Shown here: positions 1 to 8,537 of the stretch, in pieces | How positions within the stretch are numbered: position 1 is the stretch's first letter | How the letters are laid out: each line of letters starts with the position of its first letter | DNA from: Beutenbergia cavernae DSM 12333 | GTDB lineage: Bacteria > Actinomycetota > Actinomycetes > Actinomycetales > Beutenbergiaceae | DNA length: 64,000 bases | NCBI RefSeq assembly: GCF_000023105.1 | Contig: NC_012669.1 | Coordinates: forward strand, 1,364,001-1,428,000 | Reading direction: 5' to 3' | Made by a program: the position numbers and the translations under genes | The notes under the pieces: generated by a model | Databases searched by the model: none | The model's input: the letters and a program-made list of their open reading frames with translations, nothing else | Told to the model about the DNA's origin: nothing

Positions 1-780
1 GCGAGCGTCGAGGCGTGGCGCACCTACGCACCGGCCCTCGCTGCACCCGCGGCACGGGAGCTCGCCGTCGTGCTCACGAAGATCGCCACGCTCGACTACC
101 ACGGCGCGCACGAGGGGCTGAAGGCCGTGGCCGGAGTGACCCGCGCGGAGAGGTCGCTCTTCCGCTCGCTGTGCAACGAGGCGCTGCTGTACCCGCGCCG
201 GATCGAGTGGACGGTGCACGGGATCAAGCGCTCCTTCCGGTTCTGGTCGGGACACGAGCGACGCGACTACCTCGCGTTCGCGCTCGAGGTGATCCGGGAC
301 CTGGGCGAGATCTCGCCGGCGGTCAGCCTGGGCTTCGGCTCCGTGCTCGGCGTCGTGCGGGACGGCGGCTTCATCCCGCACGACGACGACCTCGACATCA
401 TCATCGGGTTCGAGCAGTCGGACGTGCCGCGGATCGCCGACGGCCTGGACCTGATCGACATGTACCTGTCGGCGCTCGGGTACGAGGTGAGCGGGCGCCA
501 CATGGCTCACTGCTGGGTCGGGCGCCCGGGGCAGCTGCACGTCGACGTCTTCGTCGGGCTGTTCGAGGGCGACGACGTCTCGTGGTACCCGGGCAAGCGG
601 GGCTCGTTGACCCGGGACCTGATGTTTCCCGTGTCGCGTGCCCGGGTTCTCGACCTCGAGTGCCCGCTGCCGCGGAACCCGCTCGAGTACCTCGACGTGC
701 TCTACGGGAAGAGCTGGCGCACCCCCGACCCCGGACACGCGCACGCGTGGAACCAGAAGCCCTACGCCGATCTGGCATGA
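1..780 (+). CDS. LicD-family / nucleotidyltransferase-fold protein (5' end outside window)
   Basis: The reading frame is open from base 1, so the true start lies upstream. A GTG at 70 is only an internal candidate. The visible 259 codons contain a LicD-like core: GSVLGVVRDGG followed by HDDDLDI at about codons 115-132, the Asp-rich signature of LicD/nucleotidyltransferase-fold enzymes. LicD proteins move phosphocholine or other phospho-substituents onto cell-surface glycans, and related domains occur in capsule and teichoic-acid phosphotransferases. The substrate here cannot be read from the sequence. The missing N-terminal part could be another domain, for example a glycosyltransferase. The TylF-type methyltransferase gene follows after 9 nt, so the two probably share an operon for decorating a surface polysaccharide. 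Confidence 0.72.
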   Translation, partial: ASVEAWRTYAPALAAPAARELAVVLTKIATLDYHGAHEGLKAVAGVTRAERSLFRSLCNEALLYPRRIEWTVHGIKRSFRFWSGHERRDYLAFALEVIRDLGEISPAVSLGFGSVLGVVRDGGFIPHDDDLDIIIGFEQSDVPRIADGLDLIDMYLSALGYEVSGRHMAHCWVGRPGQLHVDVFVGLFEGDDVSWYPGKRGSLTRDLMFPVSRARVLDLECPLPRNPLEYLDVLYGKSWRTPDPGHAHAWNQKPYADLA

Positions 781-789
781 GGAGGCCGC

Positions 790-1590
790 ATGGGGTGGCG
801 TGAGTCCGTCAACCAGGTCCTACGACGGACCACCGGCTACCAGTTCACTCGGGCGGCCGTGAACGGGACCGCGAACGGGACGGCGAACGGGAACGGTCAC
901 CTCCCCGCGGGGCGCCCGCTGCCGAAGGACTATGACGACGCCGCCCGCGCGGTCATCCAGCGGGTCCGTCCGCGGACGATGACGTCGCCCGAGCGCCTCC
1001 ACGCGTTCATCCTCGCCACGAGGTACGTCACGCGCTACGCGGTGCCCGGCGCGATCGTGGAGTGCGGGGTGTGGCGCGGGGGATCGATGCAGGCGAGCGC
1101 GCTGACGCTGGCCGAGCTCGGCGCCACCGACCGCGACCTGTACCTCTTCGACACGTTCGAGGGAATGCCGCCCCCGACGAAGGAGGACGTCCGGCACGAC
1201 GGACGTTCCGCGGAGTACATGCTGTCGCGCCTCAGCAAGGATCGGGGGATCTGGGCGTACGCGACGCTGGACGACGTGCGGTCGGGCTTCGACGACGTCC
1301 CGTACCCGAGCGAGCGGATCCACTTCGTGCAGGGGATGGTCGAGAACACGGTGCCCGAGCAGGCGCCCGAGCAGATCGCGGTGCTGCGGCTCGACACGGA
1401 CTGGTACGCCTCCACGAAGCACGAGCTCGAGCACCTCTACCCGAGGCTGGTGAGCGGTGGGGTCCTGCTCATCGACGACTACGGGTACTGGCAGGGTGCC
1501 CGCAAGGCGGTCGACGAGTTCCTCGAGATCACGGGGGAGCGGCTCCTGCTCCAGCGGATGGACGAAGGCCGGATCGCCGTCAAGCCCTGA
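790..1590 (+). CDS. TylF/macrocin-O-methyltransferase family protein
   Basis: This is a 266-aa protein of the TylF family of SAM-dependent O-methyltransferases. The SAM-binding region VECGVWRGGS lies near residue 90. It is followed by LFDTFEGMPPP, which is typical of the family, and by RLDTDWYAST and LLIDDYGYW, the metal and substrate region. Family members methylate sugar hydroxyls in antibiotics and in bacterial surface glycans. Next to the LicD-type gene, methylation of a cell-surface sugar is the likelier role. The start is well placed: a perfect AGGAGG at 780-785 overlaps the end of the upstream gene and sits 4 nt before the ATG. An Asn/Gly-rich stretch at residues 23-35 (repeated NGTANG) is probably a linker. 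Downstream, a gene on the opposite strand ends 4 nt away. Confidence 0.85.
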   Translation: MGWRESVNQVLRRTTGYQFTRAAVNGTANGTANGNGHLPAGRPLPKDYDDAARAVIQRVRPRTMTSPERLHAFILATRYVTRYAVPGAIVECGVWRGGSMQASALTLAELGATDRDLYLFDTFEGMPPPTKEDVRHDGRSAEYMLSRLSKDRGIWAYATLDDVRSGFDDVPYPSERIHFVQGMVENTVPEQAPEQIAVLRLDTDWYASTKHELEHLYPRLVSGGVLLIDDYGYWQGARKAVDEFLEITGERLLLQRMDEGRIAVKP

Positions 1591-1593
1591 CGG

Positions 1594-2265
1594 TCAGAGA
1601 CGACCGGCCGGAACCGGCGGGAGCGGGACGCGCTCCAGGTCGGCATGACGATTCGCCCACAGCCGCACGAGGGCCGAGAACGTGCGCGTGCGCAGGCTCG
1701 TCCGCCCCGACGGCTTACGCAGGACGCCGACGGTGTCGCCCCAATAGTGACTCTGGGTGATCCTCGCGTAGTGGTGCCGGACCTGCGAGTCGCTCCGGAT
1801 CGGCGGGAAGTCCGTGTATGCCTCGAGGACCTCGAGGTTCGACCACGCTGCCAGGGCGCGAACCGCGTCCGGGTAGTAGCGCCAGCAGTCGTACACGTCG
1901 TGCCGGTTCCCGCGCGAGGGGGCGGTGACGATGAGGAGCCCGCCCGGAACGAGGATCCGCCGGATCTCCATCGCCGTCGCCCACGGGAACGGGATGTGCT
2001 CGAACGTCTGGCCGCTGATGACGATGTCCACCGACCGGCTGGGGACCGGGATCGTGTACGGGTTCGGCATCACGCGGTCGACGTTGGGGCCGGACTTGAT
2101 GTCCACGCCGATGTACCGCACGCGATAGGGCTCGAGGAGATCGCGGTGCGTCTTCGTCTGAGTGCGGGAGATGGCCGAGCCGACCTCGACCATGCGATAG
2201 CTGCGCGCGGGGTCGAGGTGGGTCTCGAGACACAGTGCCATCTGGCGGCGCGCGCTGTGGTGCAT
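1594..2265 (-). CDS. Class I SAM-dependent methyltransferase
   Basis: This 223-aa protein has a Methyltransf_11-type Rossmann core: VEVGSA (motif I) about 26 residues in, IGVDIKSGPN (acidic loop after beta-2), SVDIVISGQTFEHI (motif IV/post-I) and LVPGGLLIVTAPS. The substrate is unknown. The ATG overlaps the stop of the upstream TIGR03089 gene (TGATG), so the two are translationally coupled. A longer in-frame extension exists upstream but reads as Arg-rich shadow sequence antiparallel to the TIGR03089 frame, so I start at the overlap. The gene lies in an envelope-polysaccharide neighbourhood and may act on a sugar or lipid-linked intermediate; that is inference. Confidence 0.8.
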   Translation of the reverse strand: MHHSARRQMALCLETHLDPARSYRMVEVGSAISRTQTKTHRDLLEPYRVRYIGVDIKSGPNVDRVMPNPYTIPVPSRSVDIVISGQTFEHIPFPWATAMEIRRILVPGGLLIVTAPSRGNRHDVYDCWRYYPDAVRALAAWSNLEVLEAYTDFPPIRSDSQVRHHYARITQSHYWGDTVGVLRKPSGRTSLRTRTFSALVRLWANRHADLERVPLPPVPAGRL

Positions 2266-3023
2266 CAGGTGAGTATGGCGGTCACCCGTTCGGCGCGGGC
2301 GATATCGCTCTGCATGTCCGCGCCGAGCGCCGCTTCCGCGAGGACCACCGAGCCGCCGGTGGCAAGCACGCCCAGGGTGCCGAGCACCGCGGCGCGTGCG
2401 TCGGTGGGCGCGAGCAGCACCCGCGCTCCGGAGTCCGACCCGGCCGCCTCCGAGGCCGCGGCGAGCAGGCCGTCGTGCGCGACGCCGTCGTCGCCCGACG
2501 ACGAGAGCGCGAGCGCCGGCGCGGACGGATCCAGCGGCGGGAGATAGCCAGGGGAGTCCCCGAACGACATGAGCTCGGCGGCGCCGTCCGTGACGCCCGG
2601 CGGGAGGTCGGCGTCGAACGCCATGGCGAGCGCCGGGAGCGCGACGGCGACGACCTCCGGATGTCCCGGGTACGCCGAAGGGCGGGTCGTCACGACGACG
2701 TCGGCGCCGGGGTGGCCGCGCTCGCCGGTGTCGGCGCCCTCCTCGTGCGGGAGCACGACGCATCCGCCCGCCGTCCAGGTCGCGAGCGCCCACACGACGG
2801 CGCGCCAGTGCGGCGGCAGGTCGAGGAGGACCCGCGTCCCGGGCCCGGCGTCGGTCAGCTCCACGAGGAGGTTCGTGGCCTTCGACACCCACGTCGCGAG
2901 CACGCGCCCGGACAGCTCGACCCGCTCGGCGTCGCCGGCGTACCACGTGAGACGTGGCGCCGACGGAACGTCCACGGCGGTCAGCGAGGTGAGGACGTCA
3001 CGGGCGGATGTGGGGTGCGGCAT
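2265..3023 (-). CDS. TIGR03089-family protein (AMP-ligase-like, function unknown)
   Basis: The 252-aa protein matches the actinobacterial TIGR03089 family. This family resembles the N-terminal half of acyl-adenylate-forming enzymes (residues such as RLTWYAGDAERVELSG near the start, later PGTRVLLDLPPHWR and GGCVVLP) but lacks a complete AMP-binding enzyme. The start chosen is the ATG at 3023 (MPHPTSARD). An upstream in-frame ATG would run into the whiB2 promoter region. In mycobacteria a gene of this family lies near the rmlD/wbbL envelope cluster, and here it lies beside whiB2 and the envelope genes. No catalytic role is established for the family. It is divergent from whiB2 and coupled to the downstream methyltransferase. 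Confidence 0.78.
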   Translation of the reverse strand: MPHPTSARDVLTSLTAVDVPSAPRLTWYAGDAERVELSGRVLATWVSKATNLLVELTDAGPGTRVLLDLPPHWRAVVWALATWTAGGCVVLPHEEGADTGERGHPGADVVVTTRPSAYPGHPEVVAVALPALAMAFDADLPPGVTDGAAELMSFGDSPGYLPPLDPSAPALALSSSGDDGVAHDGLLAAASEAAGSDSGARVLLAPTDARAAVLGTLGVLATGGSVVLAEAALGADMQSDIARAERVTAILT

Positions 3024-3103
3024 CTGCACACGGTACGGTCGAACGGCGCCGATTCGCGCGTCCGGCGGGTCCGTGGTACGGCAGCCCAATATCACGTCTG
3101 GGC

Positions 3104-3133
3104 TTGACTTCGGGTGGATGACACGCGTGTAAT
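3104..3133 (+). promoter_or_regulatory. Likely sigma-70-type promoter of whiB2 with overlapping palindrome
   Basis: TTGACT (3104-3109), an 18-nt spacer and TGTAAT (3128-3133) form a good housekeeping promoter pointing at whiB2. A perfect 10-bp palindrome ACACGCGTGT (3121-3130) overlaps the -10 element. With its flanks it reads TGAC-N6-GTAA, which resembles a BldD-type half-site pair. The first transcribed base would fall about 3140, giving a leader of about 50 nt. Confidence 0.55.
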
Positions 3134-3191
3134 TCATGCACGAGCTCGCCGGGGGCCGACGGCGGGTACGAGCAGGAGAGGGGAGGTTCCG

Positions 3192-3509
3192 ATGTGGAAC
3201 ATCCTCGGTGAGGGACCACTCGCCTCACCCGACGACTGGAGCTCGGGGCTCGGAGCGGGACCGTGGGGCCAGGGGGCCGACACCGCGACCGGACTCGAGT
3301 GGCAGGAGCGGGCGCTGTGCGCCCAGACCGATCCGGAGGCGTTCTTCCCGGAGAAGGGCGGGTCGACCCGCGAGGCGAAACGGGTCTGCACGTCCTGCGA
3401 AGTCCGGGCGGAGTGCCTCGAGTACGCGCTGGCGCACGACGAGCGGTTCGGGATCTGGGGCGGTCTGTCGGAGCGGGAGCGTCGTAAGCTCAAGCGCCGC
3501 GCGATCTAG
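3192..3509 (+). CDS. whiB2: WhiB-family Fe-S regulator, WhiB2/WhmD type
   Basis: This is a 105-aa WhiB protein. The four Fe-S ligands are C43, C66, C69 and C75 (C-x22-C-x2-C-x5-C), followed by the G-[IV]-W-G-G turn (GIWGG, 87-91) and a basic C-terminus ERRKLKRRAI. The block FFPEKGGSTREAKRVC is characteristic of WhiB2/WhmD rather than WhiB1 or WhiB3; these proteins are tied to septation and cell division in mycobacteria and streptomycetes. The ATG at 3192 is preceded by GGGGAGG. Longer in-frame starts would overlap the promoter. The large GT2 gene follows 18 nt downstream, matching a conserved actinobacterial arrangement. N-terminal residues 1-35 are Gly/Trp-rich and variable. Confidence 0.92.
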   Translation: MWNILGEGPLASPDDWSSGLGAGPWGQGADTATGLEWQERALCAQTDPEAFFPEKGGSTREAKRVCTSCEVRAECLEYALAHDERFGIWGGLSERERRKLKRRAI

Positions 3510-3527
3510 CGCGCGCCGCGAGAGCTC

Positions 3528-6500
3528 ATGGCGGACACTCCCGAGAACACGCAGCCCGCTCAGCCCGGCGTCCTCGCAGTCGTCGTCGCCGCGGGCGTCA
3601 CCAGCTACCTCCTGGACACGCTGCGCGCCGTCGCCGCCCAGGAGCACGGTCCCGACCACGTCGTCGTCGTCAGCACCGTGGAGCGCGAGGTCCGCGCCGT
3701 CCGCGACGTCGCCCGCGAGGCGGGCCTGCCGGACGCCGACGTCCGCGCCGCACCCCGCGCACGCACCTTCGGCGGCGCCGTCCGCGCCGTCCTCGGCCAG
3801 CTTCCCGACGCCGCTGCGGCCCAGCCGTGGCTCTGGCTCCTCCACGACGACTCCGCACCCCACGACGACGCGCTCGCGGCGCAGCTGCGCGTGGTGCAGC
3901 AGGGGTCGTCGGTCGCCGTCGCCGGCGCGAAGCAGACCGAGTGGCACCGCCCGGACCACCTCGTCTCGGTCGGCGTCACCACCACGCCCACCGGGCGCCG
4001 GTTCACCGGCGTCGAGGACGGTGAGATCGACCAGGGGCAGCACGACGGGCGGGAGGACGTGCTCGCCGTCGGGACGGCCGGCATGCTCGTCCGCCGCGAC
4101 GTCTGGACCGCCCTCGGCGGGCCCGACCCCGAGCTCGGCCCGTTCGGCGACGGCGTCGACCTGTGCCGTCGGGCGCGGCTGGCCGGGCACCGCGTCGTCG
4201 TCGTCCCCGGTGCGCGGGTGCGGCACGCCCGCGCGTCCTACCTCGGGGTGCGGGAGCGCCGGAACGGGGCGCAGGCCGACACCGAGCGCCGCACCGCCCC
4301 GCGCACGCCGGACGAGCGCCGGAGCTGGGAGGCGCGGCGGCGAGCGCTGCTGCACGGCCGGCTCACCGGCGTCTCCGGGCCGATGGTGGTGCCGGCCTTC
4401 CTGTGGATGCTGCTCGTCGCCCCGGTGCGGATGCTCCTGCGCGTCGCGACGAAGGAGATCGGGCTCGTGGGCGCCGAGCTGCGCGCGCCCCTCGCCGTCC
4501 TCGCCCGGGTAGGGCCGGTCGCCCGGTCCCGGCGGAGGGCGGCAGTGACGGCCCGGGTGCCGCGCCGCGCCCTGCGGCCGCTCCTGGTCAGCAACACCCA
4601 GCTCTGGCGGGCCCGTCGCGACGAGCGCCTGCAACGGGCCGAGGCGCGGCGCGCGGCGCGTGCCCCGAGCGAGCTCGAGATCGCCGAACGCGCGGCGATG
4701 GCCCGACGACGCCGCGGGGGGCTCGCCGTCGTCCTGGCCGTGGCTGTGGCCGTGGCGGCCGTCGCCCTCGGGTCGCTGACGTTCGCCGGGGCGCTCGTCG
4801 GTGGTTCGCTGCTCCCGGTCGACGGCGACGTCGCCACGCTCTGGACCCGGGCGACCTCGTGGTGGGTGACGAGCGCGGACGGGTACTCCGGGCCGCCGGA
4901 CCCGTTCACCGTGGTGCTCGCGGCGCTGACGACGCTGCTCGGCGGACCGCTCGGGACACCGCCGCACGTCGCCGTCACCGTGCTGGTGGTCGGGTCGGTG
5001 CCGCTGGCGGCTCTGGGCGCCTGGTTCGCGGCCGGTGCGGCGAGCCGGTCCGTCCCGTTGCGGAGCTGGGCGGCGCTCGTGTGGGCGGTCGCGCCGCCGC
5101 TCCTGCTCGCCACGTCGTCCGGCCGGATCGGCGCGCTGCTCGCGCACCTCGCGCTGCCCTGGGTCGCCCTCGGCGTCGCGCGGGCCCTCGGCGTCCAGCG
5201 CCGCGACGTCGTCCTCTCGGGGATGGTCGGGGCGAAGCGCGCCCACGCGGACGACGACGAGGCGCCGACCCCGACCGCTGTCGTCCCCGTCGCGCGGCCC
5301 CGCGCAGGCTCGATCGGTGCTGCTGCGGCCGCCGGGCTGGCGTTCGCCGTCGCGTGCGCGGGTGCGCCGGTGCTCCTGGGCGTCGGGGTGCTCGCGCTCG
5401 TCGTCCTGGTGATCGCCGTCGGCCCGCGGCGCCGCGGGCGTCACGCGGGCCGCACGCGCCTGCTCCTGGTGCTCGCCCCGGCGCTCGCCCTGCTCGGTCC
5501 GTGGCTCACCGGGGCGCTCGTCACCTCCGGGCCGCCCGACGCGTGGCGGCTGCTCGTGTCCGAGCCCGGGCTGCCGCAGCCCGTGGACGCGGGACCGGCC
5601 TGGTGGCAGCTGCTGGGCTGGCCGGTCGAGCCCGCGGCCTGGCCGGGCGTCGCGGCCGGGGCGGGGGCGGTGGTCCCGCTGGTGGCCTCGGGGACGCTCG
5701 TCCTCGCCGGCCTCGTCGCCCTGCTGCGCGGGTCCGGCAAGATCCGGCCGGTCCGGATCGGCTGGCTGGTCACGGGGATCGGCCTCGTCGCCGCGCTCGT
5801 CGCCTCGCGCACGGAGGTCGGCGTCGGGACGGCCGCCGACGGCAACGCGCAGGTCGCGTACGGCTGGGCGGGCCCCGGCACGTCGGTGGTCGTGCTGGGC
5901 CTGCTCGTGGCCGCTGTCAGTGCCGGGGACGGCCTGCGGGGCTGGCTGACGGAGCGCGCGTTCGGGTGGCGGCAGCTCACCGCGGGAGTCGTCACGGTGG
6001 TCGTCGTGCTGGCCCCGCTGGCGACGGCCGCCGCCTGGGTATGGTCGGTGCGCGCCGAGGAGTCACCGGGGAGCCCGGCGCTCGCGGTCGAGCCGCGCGG
6101 CGCCGACCCCGTGCCGGCCCTCGGCCGGCAGCTCCAGGAGAGCACCGCCGGCGCGCGTGTCCTCGCGATCTCGACCGACGACGCCGGGTTGCGCGTGCAG
6201 CTCTGGCGGGACAACGGCCCGCAGCTCCTCGACGCGACGTCGCCGGTGACCGCGCGGGCGGTCTCGGGCGCGCCGCGCGAGGGTGTGCCCGCGGCGCCCG
6301 ACGCCGCCGACACGGCCCTGGCCGGGCTCGCGGCCCTGCTCGCCGCGTCCTCGGACGCGGCGGCCGACGAGCTCGCCGCGCACGCCGTCGGCGTCGTCGT
6401 CGTGCCGCCGCTCGACTCCCGCGTCGCGCCCGGGCACGACACGACGGCGCGGGCGCGGCTCGTGGCGAGCCTCGACGCGACCGCCGGGCTCGAACGCGTC

Positions 6501-6893
6501 ACGGAGAACGCCTCGGGTGTCGTCTGGCGGGTCGCTGCCGACGTCGGGAGCTCGCGCGCCCGGATCGTGACGCCCGGTGACGACGGAGCTGCCGTCGTCG
6601 CCGCGGGCCTCGTCCGGGCCGGCGGGCACCTCCCGGCGGCGAGCGTGGAGCGCATCGTCGTGCTCGCGGAGCGAGCGGACGACGGGTGGCGCGCCACGAT
6701 CGGCTCCGCCGAGCTGGAGGCGACCGCCGACGGCTGGGAGCAGGGGTTCACGGTGCCGGCCGGTCTCGGCGGGGAGCTCCGCGTGACCTACGACAGCCCG
6801 TGGCGGGTGCCGTGGGGCGTCGCCGTCGTCACGGTTCTCGCGCTCTCGGCGTTGCTCGCCCTTCCCACCCGCCGCCGACGGGAGAGTGACTAG
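3528..6893 (+). CDS. Large multi-domain GT2 glycosyltransferase membrane protein
   Basis: The 1121-aa protein has an N-terminal GT-A family 2 domain (about residues 10-240), with LWLLHDDSAPHDDAL carrying the DxD-like acidic motif near residue 108 and GTAGMLVRRDVWTALGG before GDGVDLCRRARLAGH, as in rhamnosyl/galactofuranosyl-type GT2 enzymes. After a basic linker (about 320-395) come many hydrophobic helices from about residue 400 to 860, then an exported-looking C-terminal region of about 200 residues ending in one more helix and RRRRESD. This architecture recurs next to whiB2 in Actinobacteria. The substrate is unknown, but a role in building envelope polysaccharide on the outer face is likely. 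The ribosome-binding site is weak (GAGAG), and the downstream DUF5719 ATG directly abuts the stop codon, so the two genes are one unit. Confidence 0.8.
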   Translation: MADTPENTQPAQPGVLAVVVAAGVTSYLLDTLRAVAAQEHGPDHVVVVSTVEREVRAVRDVAREAGLPDADVRAAPRARTFGGAVRAVLGQLPDAAAAQPWLWLLHDDSAPHDDALAAQLRVVQQGSSVAVAGAKQTEWHRPDHLVSVGVTTTPTGRRFTGVEDGEIDQGQHDGREDVLAVGTAGMLVRRDVWTALGGPDPELGPFGDGVDLCRRARLAGHRVVVVPGARVRHARASYLGVRERRNGAQADTERRTAPRTPDERRSWEARRRALLHGRLTGVSGPMVVPAFLWMLLVAPVRMLLRVATKEIGLVGAELRAPLAVLARVGPVARSRRRAAVTARVPRRALRPLLVSNTQLWRARRDERLQRAEARRAARAPSELEIAERAAMARRRRGGLAVVLAVAVAVAAVALGSLTFAGALVGGSLLPVDGDVATLWTRATSWWVTSADGYSGPPDPFTVVLAALTTLLGGPLGTPPHVAVTVLVVGSVPLAALGAWFAAGAASRSVPLRSWAALVWAVAPPLLLATSSGRIGALLAHLALPWVALGVARALGVQRRDVVLSGMVGAKRAHADDDEAPTPTAVVPVARPRAGSIGAAAAAGLAFAVACAGAPVLLGVGVLALVVLVIAVGPRRRGRHAGRTRLLLVLAPALALLGPWLTGALVTSGPPDAWRLLVSEPGLPQPVDAGPAWWQLLGWPVEPAAWPGVAAGAGAVVPLVASGTLVLAGLVALLRGSGKIRPVRIGWLVTGIGLVAALVASRTEVGVGTAADGNAQVAYGWAGPGTSVVVLGLLVAAVSAGDGLRGWLTERAFGWRQLTAGVVTVVVVLAPLATAAAWVWSVRAEESPGSPALAVEPRGADPVPALGRQLQESTAGARVLAISTDDAGLRVQLWRDNGPQLLDATSPVTARAVSGAPREGVPAAPDAADTALAGLAALLAASSDAAADELAAHAVGVVVVPPLDSRVAPGHDTTARARLVASLDATAGLERVTENASGVVWRVAADVGSSRARIVTPGDDGAAVVAAGLVRAGGHLPAASVERIVVLAERADDGWRATIGSAELEATADGWEQGFTVPAGLGGELRVTYDSPWRVPWGVAVVTVLALSALLALPTRRRRESD

Positions 6894-8480
6894 ATGGCCA
6901 CCCCGCCCGTGACATCCCGCATCGGACCGCGGCTGCGCACCGCCCTGCGCCGGCTGGGGGCGACGTCCAGCGCGCTCGTCGTGCTGGCCGGCGTCGCGGC
7001 CGTCACGGCGATCGGGACGGCCGACGACGCCGGCCCGGGTGAGGTGGTCCCGCCGACCCGGGTGGACGTGCCGCCGTCAGAGCTCGCCCTCGTCTGCCCG
7101 GGCCCGCCCCGCCTGGCGACCGCGGACCTCGGCGGCGACATCACGTACGACCCGGAGTTCGACGCCGCACCCGCGCAGACGCAGGTGCGGCAGGACGGGT
7201 TGACCCTGCGCCGTGACGACGAGGACGCGCCAGCCGCCGGCACGATCGGCCCGCTCGCTCCCGACGGCGGGACGGCGCTGGACGCCGGAGGCGACGCGGC
7301 AGTGGCGAGCGTCGCCGACGTCGCGGGCGCCGGAGTGGTGCGCGCCGACCCGGTCGGGGACAGGTCGGCGTTCGGGGTGGGCGCGACGCTGGCCCGGACC
7401 GACGCCGGCGACCTGCGCGGCCTCGTCGCCGCGCCGTGCCTCCCGGCGTCGTCGACGGTGTGGCTGGTCGGCGGCAGCACGGCGCTCGGGGCGAGCACGC
7501 GGCTCGTCCTCGCCAACCCGGGCACGACCCCGGCCACGGTCACCGTGACGGCGTGGGGGGCGACCGGGCCGCTCGCGATGGAGCGGGCCAGCGGTCTGCT
7601 GGTGGCGCCGGGGGAGGAGACGGCGATCCTGCTCGAGGCGGTCGCCACGGGCGAGGAGCGGATCGCCGTCCGCGTGGACGCCGCGGGCGGCCGGGTCAGC
7701 GCCACGCTCCAGGAGTCGCAGCTGCGGGGTCTCGTCGCCGGCGGCACGGACCTGGTCAGCGCCGCGGCGGATCCGGCCACCTCGCTGCTGGTCCCCGGCA
7801 TCACGCTGGCCGAGACCGAGGTCGACGACCCGGAGCCGAGCGTGCTGCGCGTGCTCAACCCCGGCGACGAGCGTGCCAGGGTGACGTTGCGGCTGCTGGG
7901 CGCGGACGGGGAGAACGTCGTGCCGGGTGCGCAGGACCAGGTGCTCGAGCCGGGCACGGTGACCGACGTGTCGCTCGCGGGCCTGCCGGCCGGCTGGTAC
8001 ACGGCCGAGCTCACGTCGGACGTGCCGGTCACGGCCGGGGCGTCCCTGGTGCGCGTGGGGGAGCCCGGCGAGGACGACCCGGACCAGCCGGTGGTCGAGC
8101 GGGCCTGGGTCGCCGCGGTCGACCCGGTGACGTCGGGAGCCGTCGTCGCCGACACGGGCGGCGACGTCGTCGAGGCGGCCAGGCTGGTCGTCGGGAACCC
8201 CGGCGCGGAGGCGGTGACGGTGAGCGTCACCGGCTACGGCCGGGACGGCGGCACCACCGACCCCGTCGACCTCACCGTGGCGGCGCGCTCCAGCGAGACG
8301 CTCGACGTCGCCGACCTCGGGGAGGGTGTGCTGGGCGTCCGGCTCGCGAGCCCGAGCGCGGTGTCCGGGGCCATGCTCCTGTCGGCCGAACCCGGCGACG
8401 GCACCATGTTCTCGATCCTCCCGGTCACGCCCGACCCGGATCAGCGCCAGAGCGTGGACGTGCGGCTCGGCCCGGGCTGA
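6894..8480 (+). CDS. DUF5719-family exported protein
   Basis: This 528-aa protein has a basic N-terminus and one hydrophobic segment (about residues 24-42, VLAGVAAVTAIG), so it is probably anchored or secreted. The rest is Ala/Gly/Val-rich with several repeated beta-sandwich-like units: VLANPGTTPATVTVTAWG, VLNPGDERARVTLRLLG and VVGNPGAEAVTVSVTGYG, spaced about 110-115 residues apart. This recurrence marks at least three Ig-like or jelly-roll domains. DUF5719 proteins sit immediately downstream of the WhiB2-linked GT2 protein in many Actinobacteria. The ATG follows the TAG of the GT2 gene without a gap. I infer that it works outside the membrane with the GT2 protein; no catalytic motif is visible. 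Confidence 0.75.
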   Translation: MATPPVTSRIGPRLRTALRRLGATSSALVVLAGVAAVTAIGTADDAGPGEVVPPTRVDVPPSELALVCPGPPRLATADLGGDITYDPEFDAAPAQTQVRQDGLTLRRDDEDAPAAGTIGPLAPDGGTALDAGGDAAVASVADVAGAGVVRADPVGDRSAFGVGATLARTDAGDLRGLVAAPCLPASSTVWLVGGSTALGASTRLVLANPGTTPATVTVTAWGATGPLAMERASGLLVAPGEETAILLEAVATGEERIAVRVDAAGGRVSATLQESQLRGLVAGGTDLVSAAADPATSLLVPGITLAETEVDDPEPSVLRVLNPGDERARVTLRLLGADGENVVPGAQDQVLEPGTVTDVSLAGLPAGWYTAELTSDVPVTAGASLVRVGEPGEDDPDQPVVERAWVAAVDPVTSGAVVADTGGDVVEAARLVVGNPGAEAVTVSVTGYGRDGGTTDPVDLTVAARSSETLDVADLGEGVLGVRLASPSAVSGAMLLSAEPGDGTMFSILPVTPDPDQRQSVDVRLGPG

Positions 8481-8537
8481 GCAGTGTGCGGCTGCGCGCC
8501 GGTGCCGCGTCTGGCGCGGTAGACGTCGCGGCGGCGC

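Noticed and set aside
3225-5444. A 739-codon minus-strand frame opposite the GT2 gene
   Set aside because: Same GC artefact; no domain and no ribosome-binding site, while the plus-strand frame has a clear GT2 domain.
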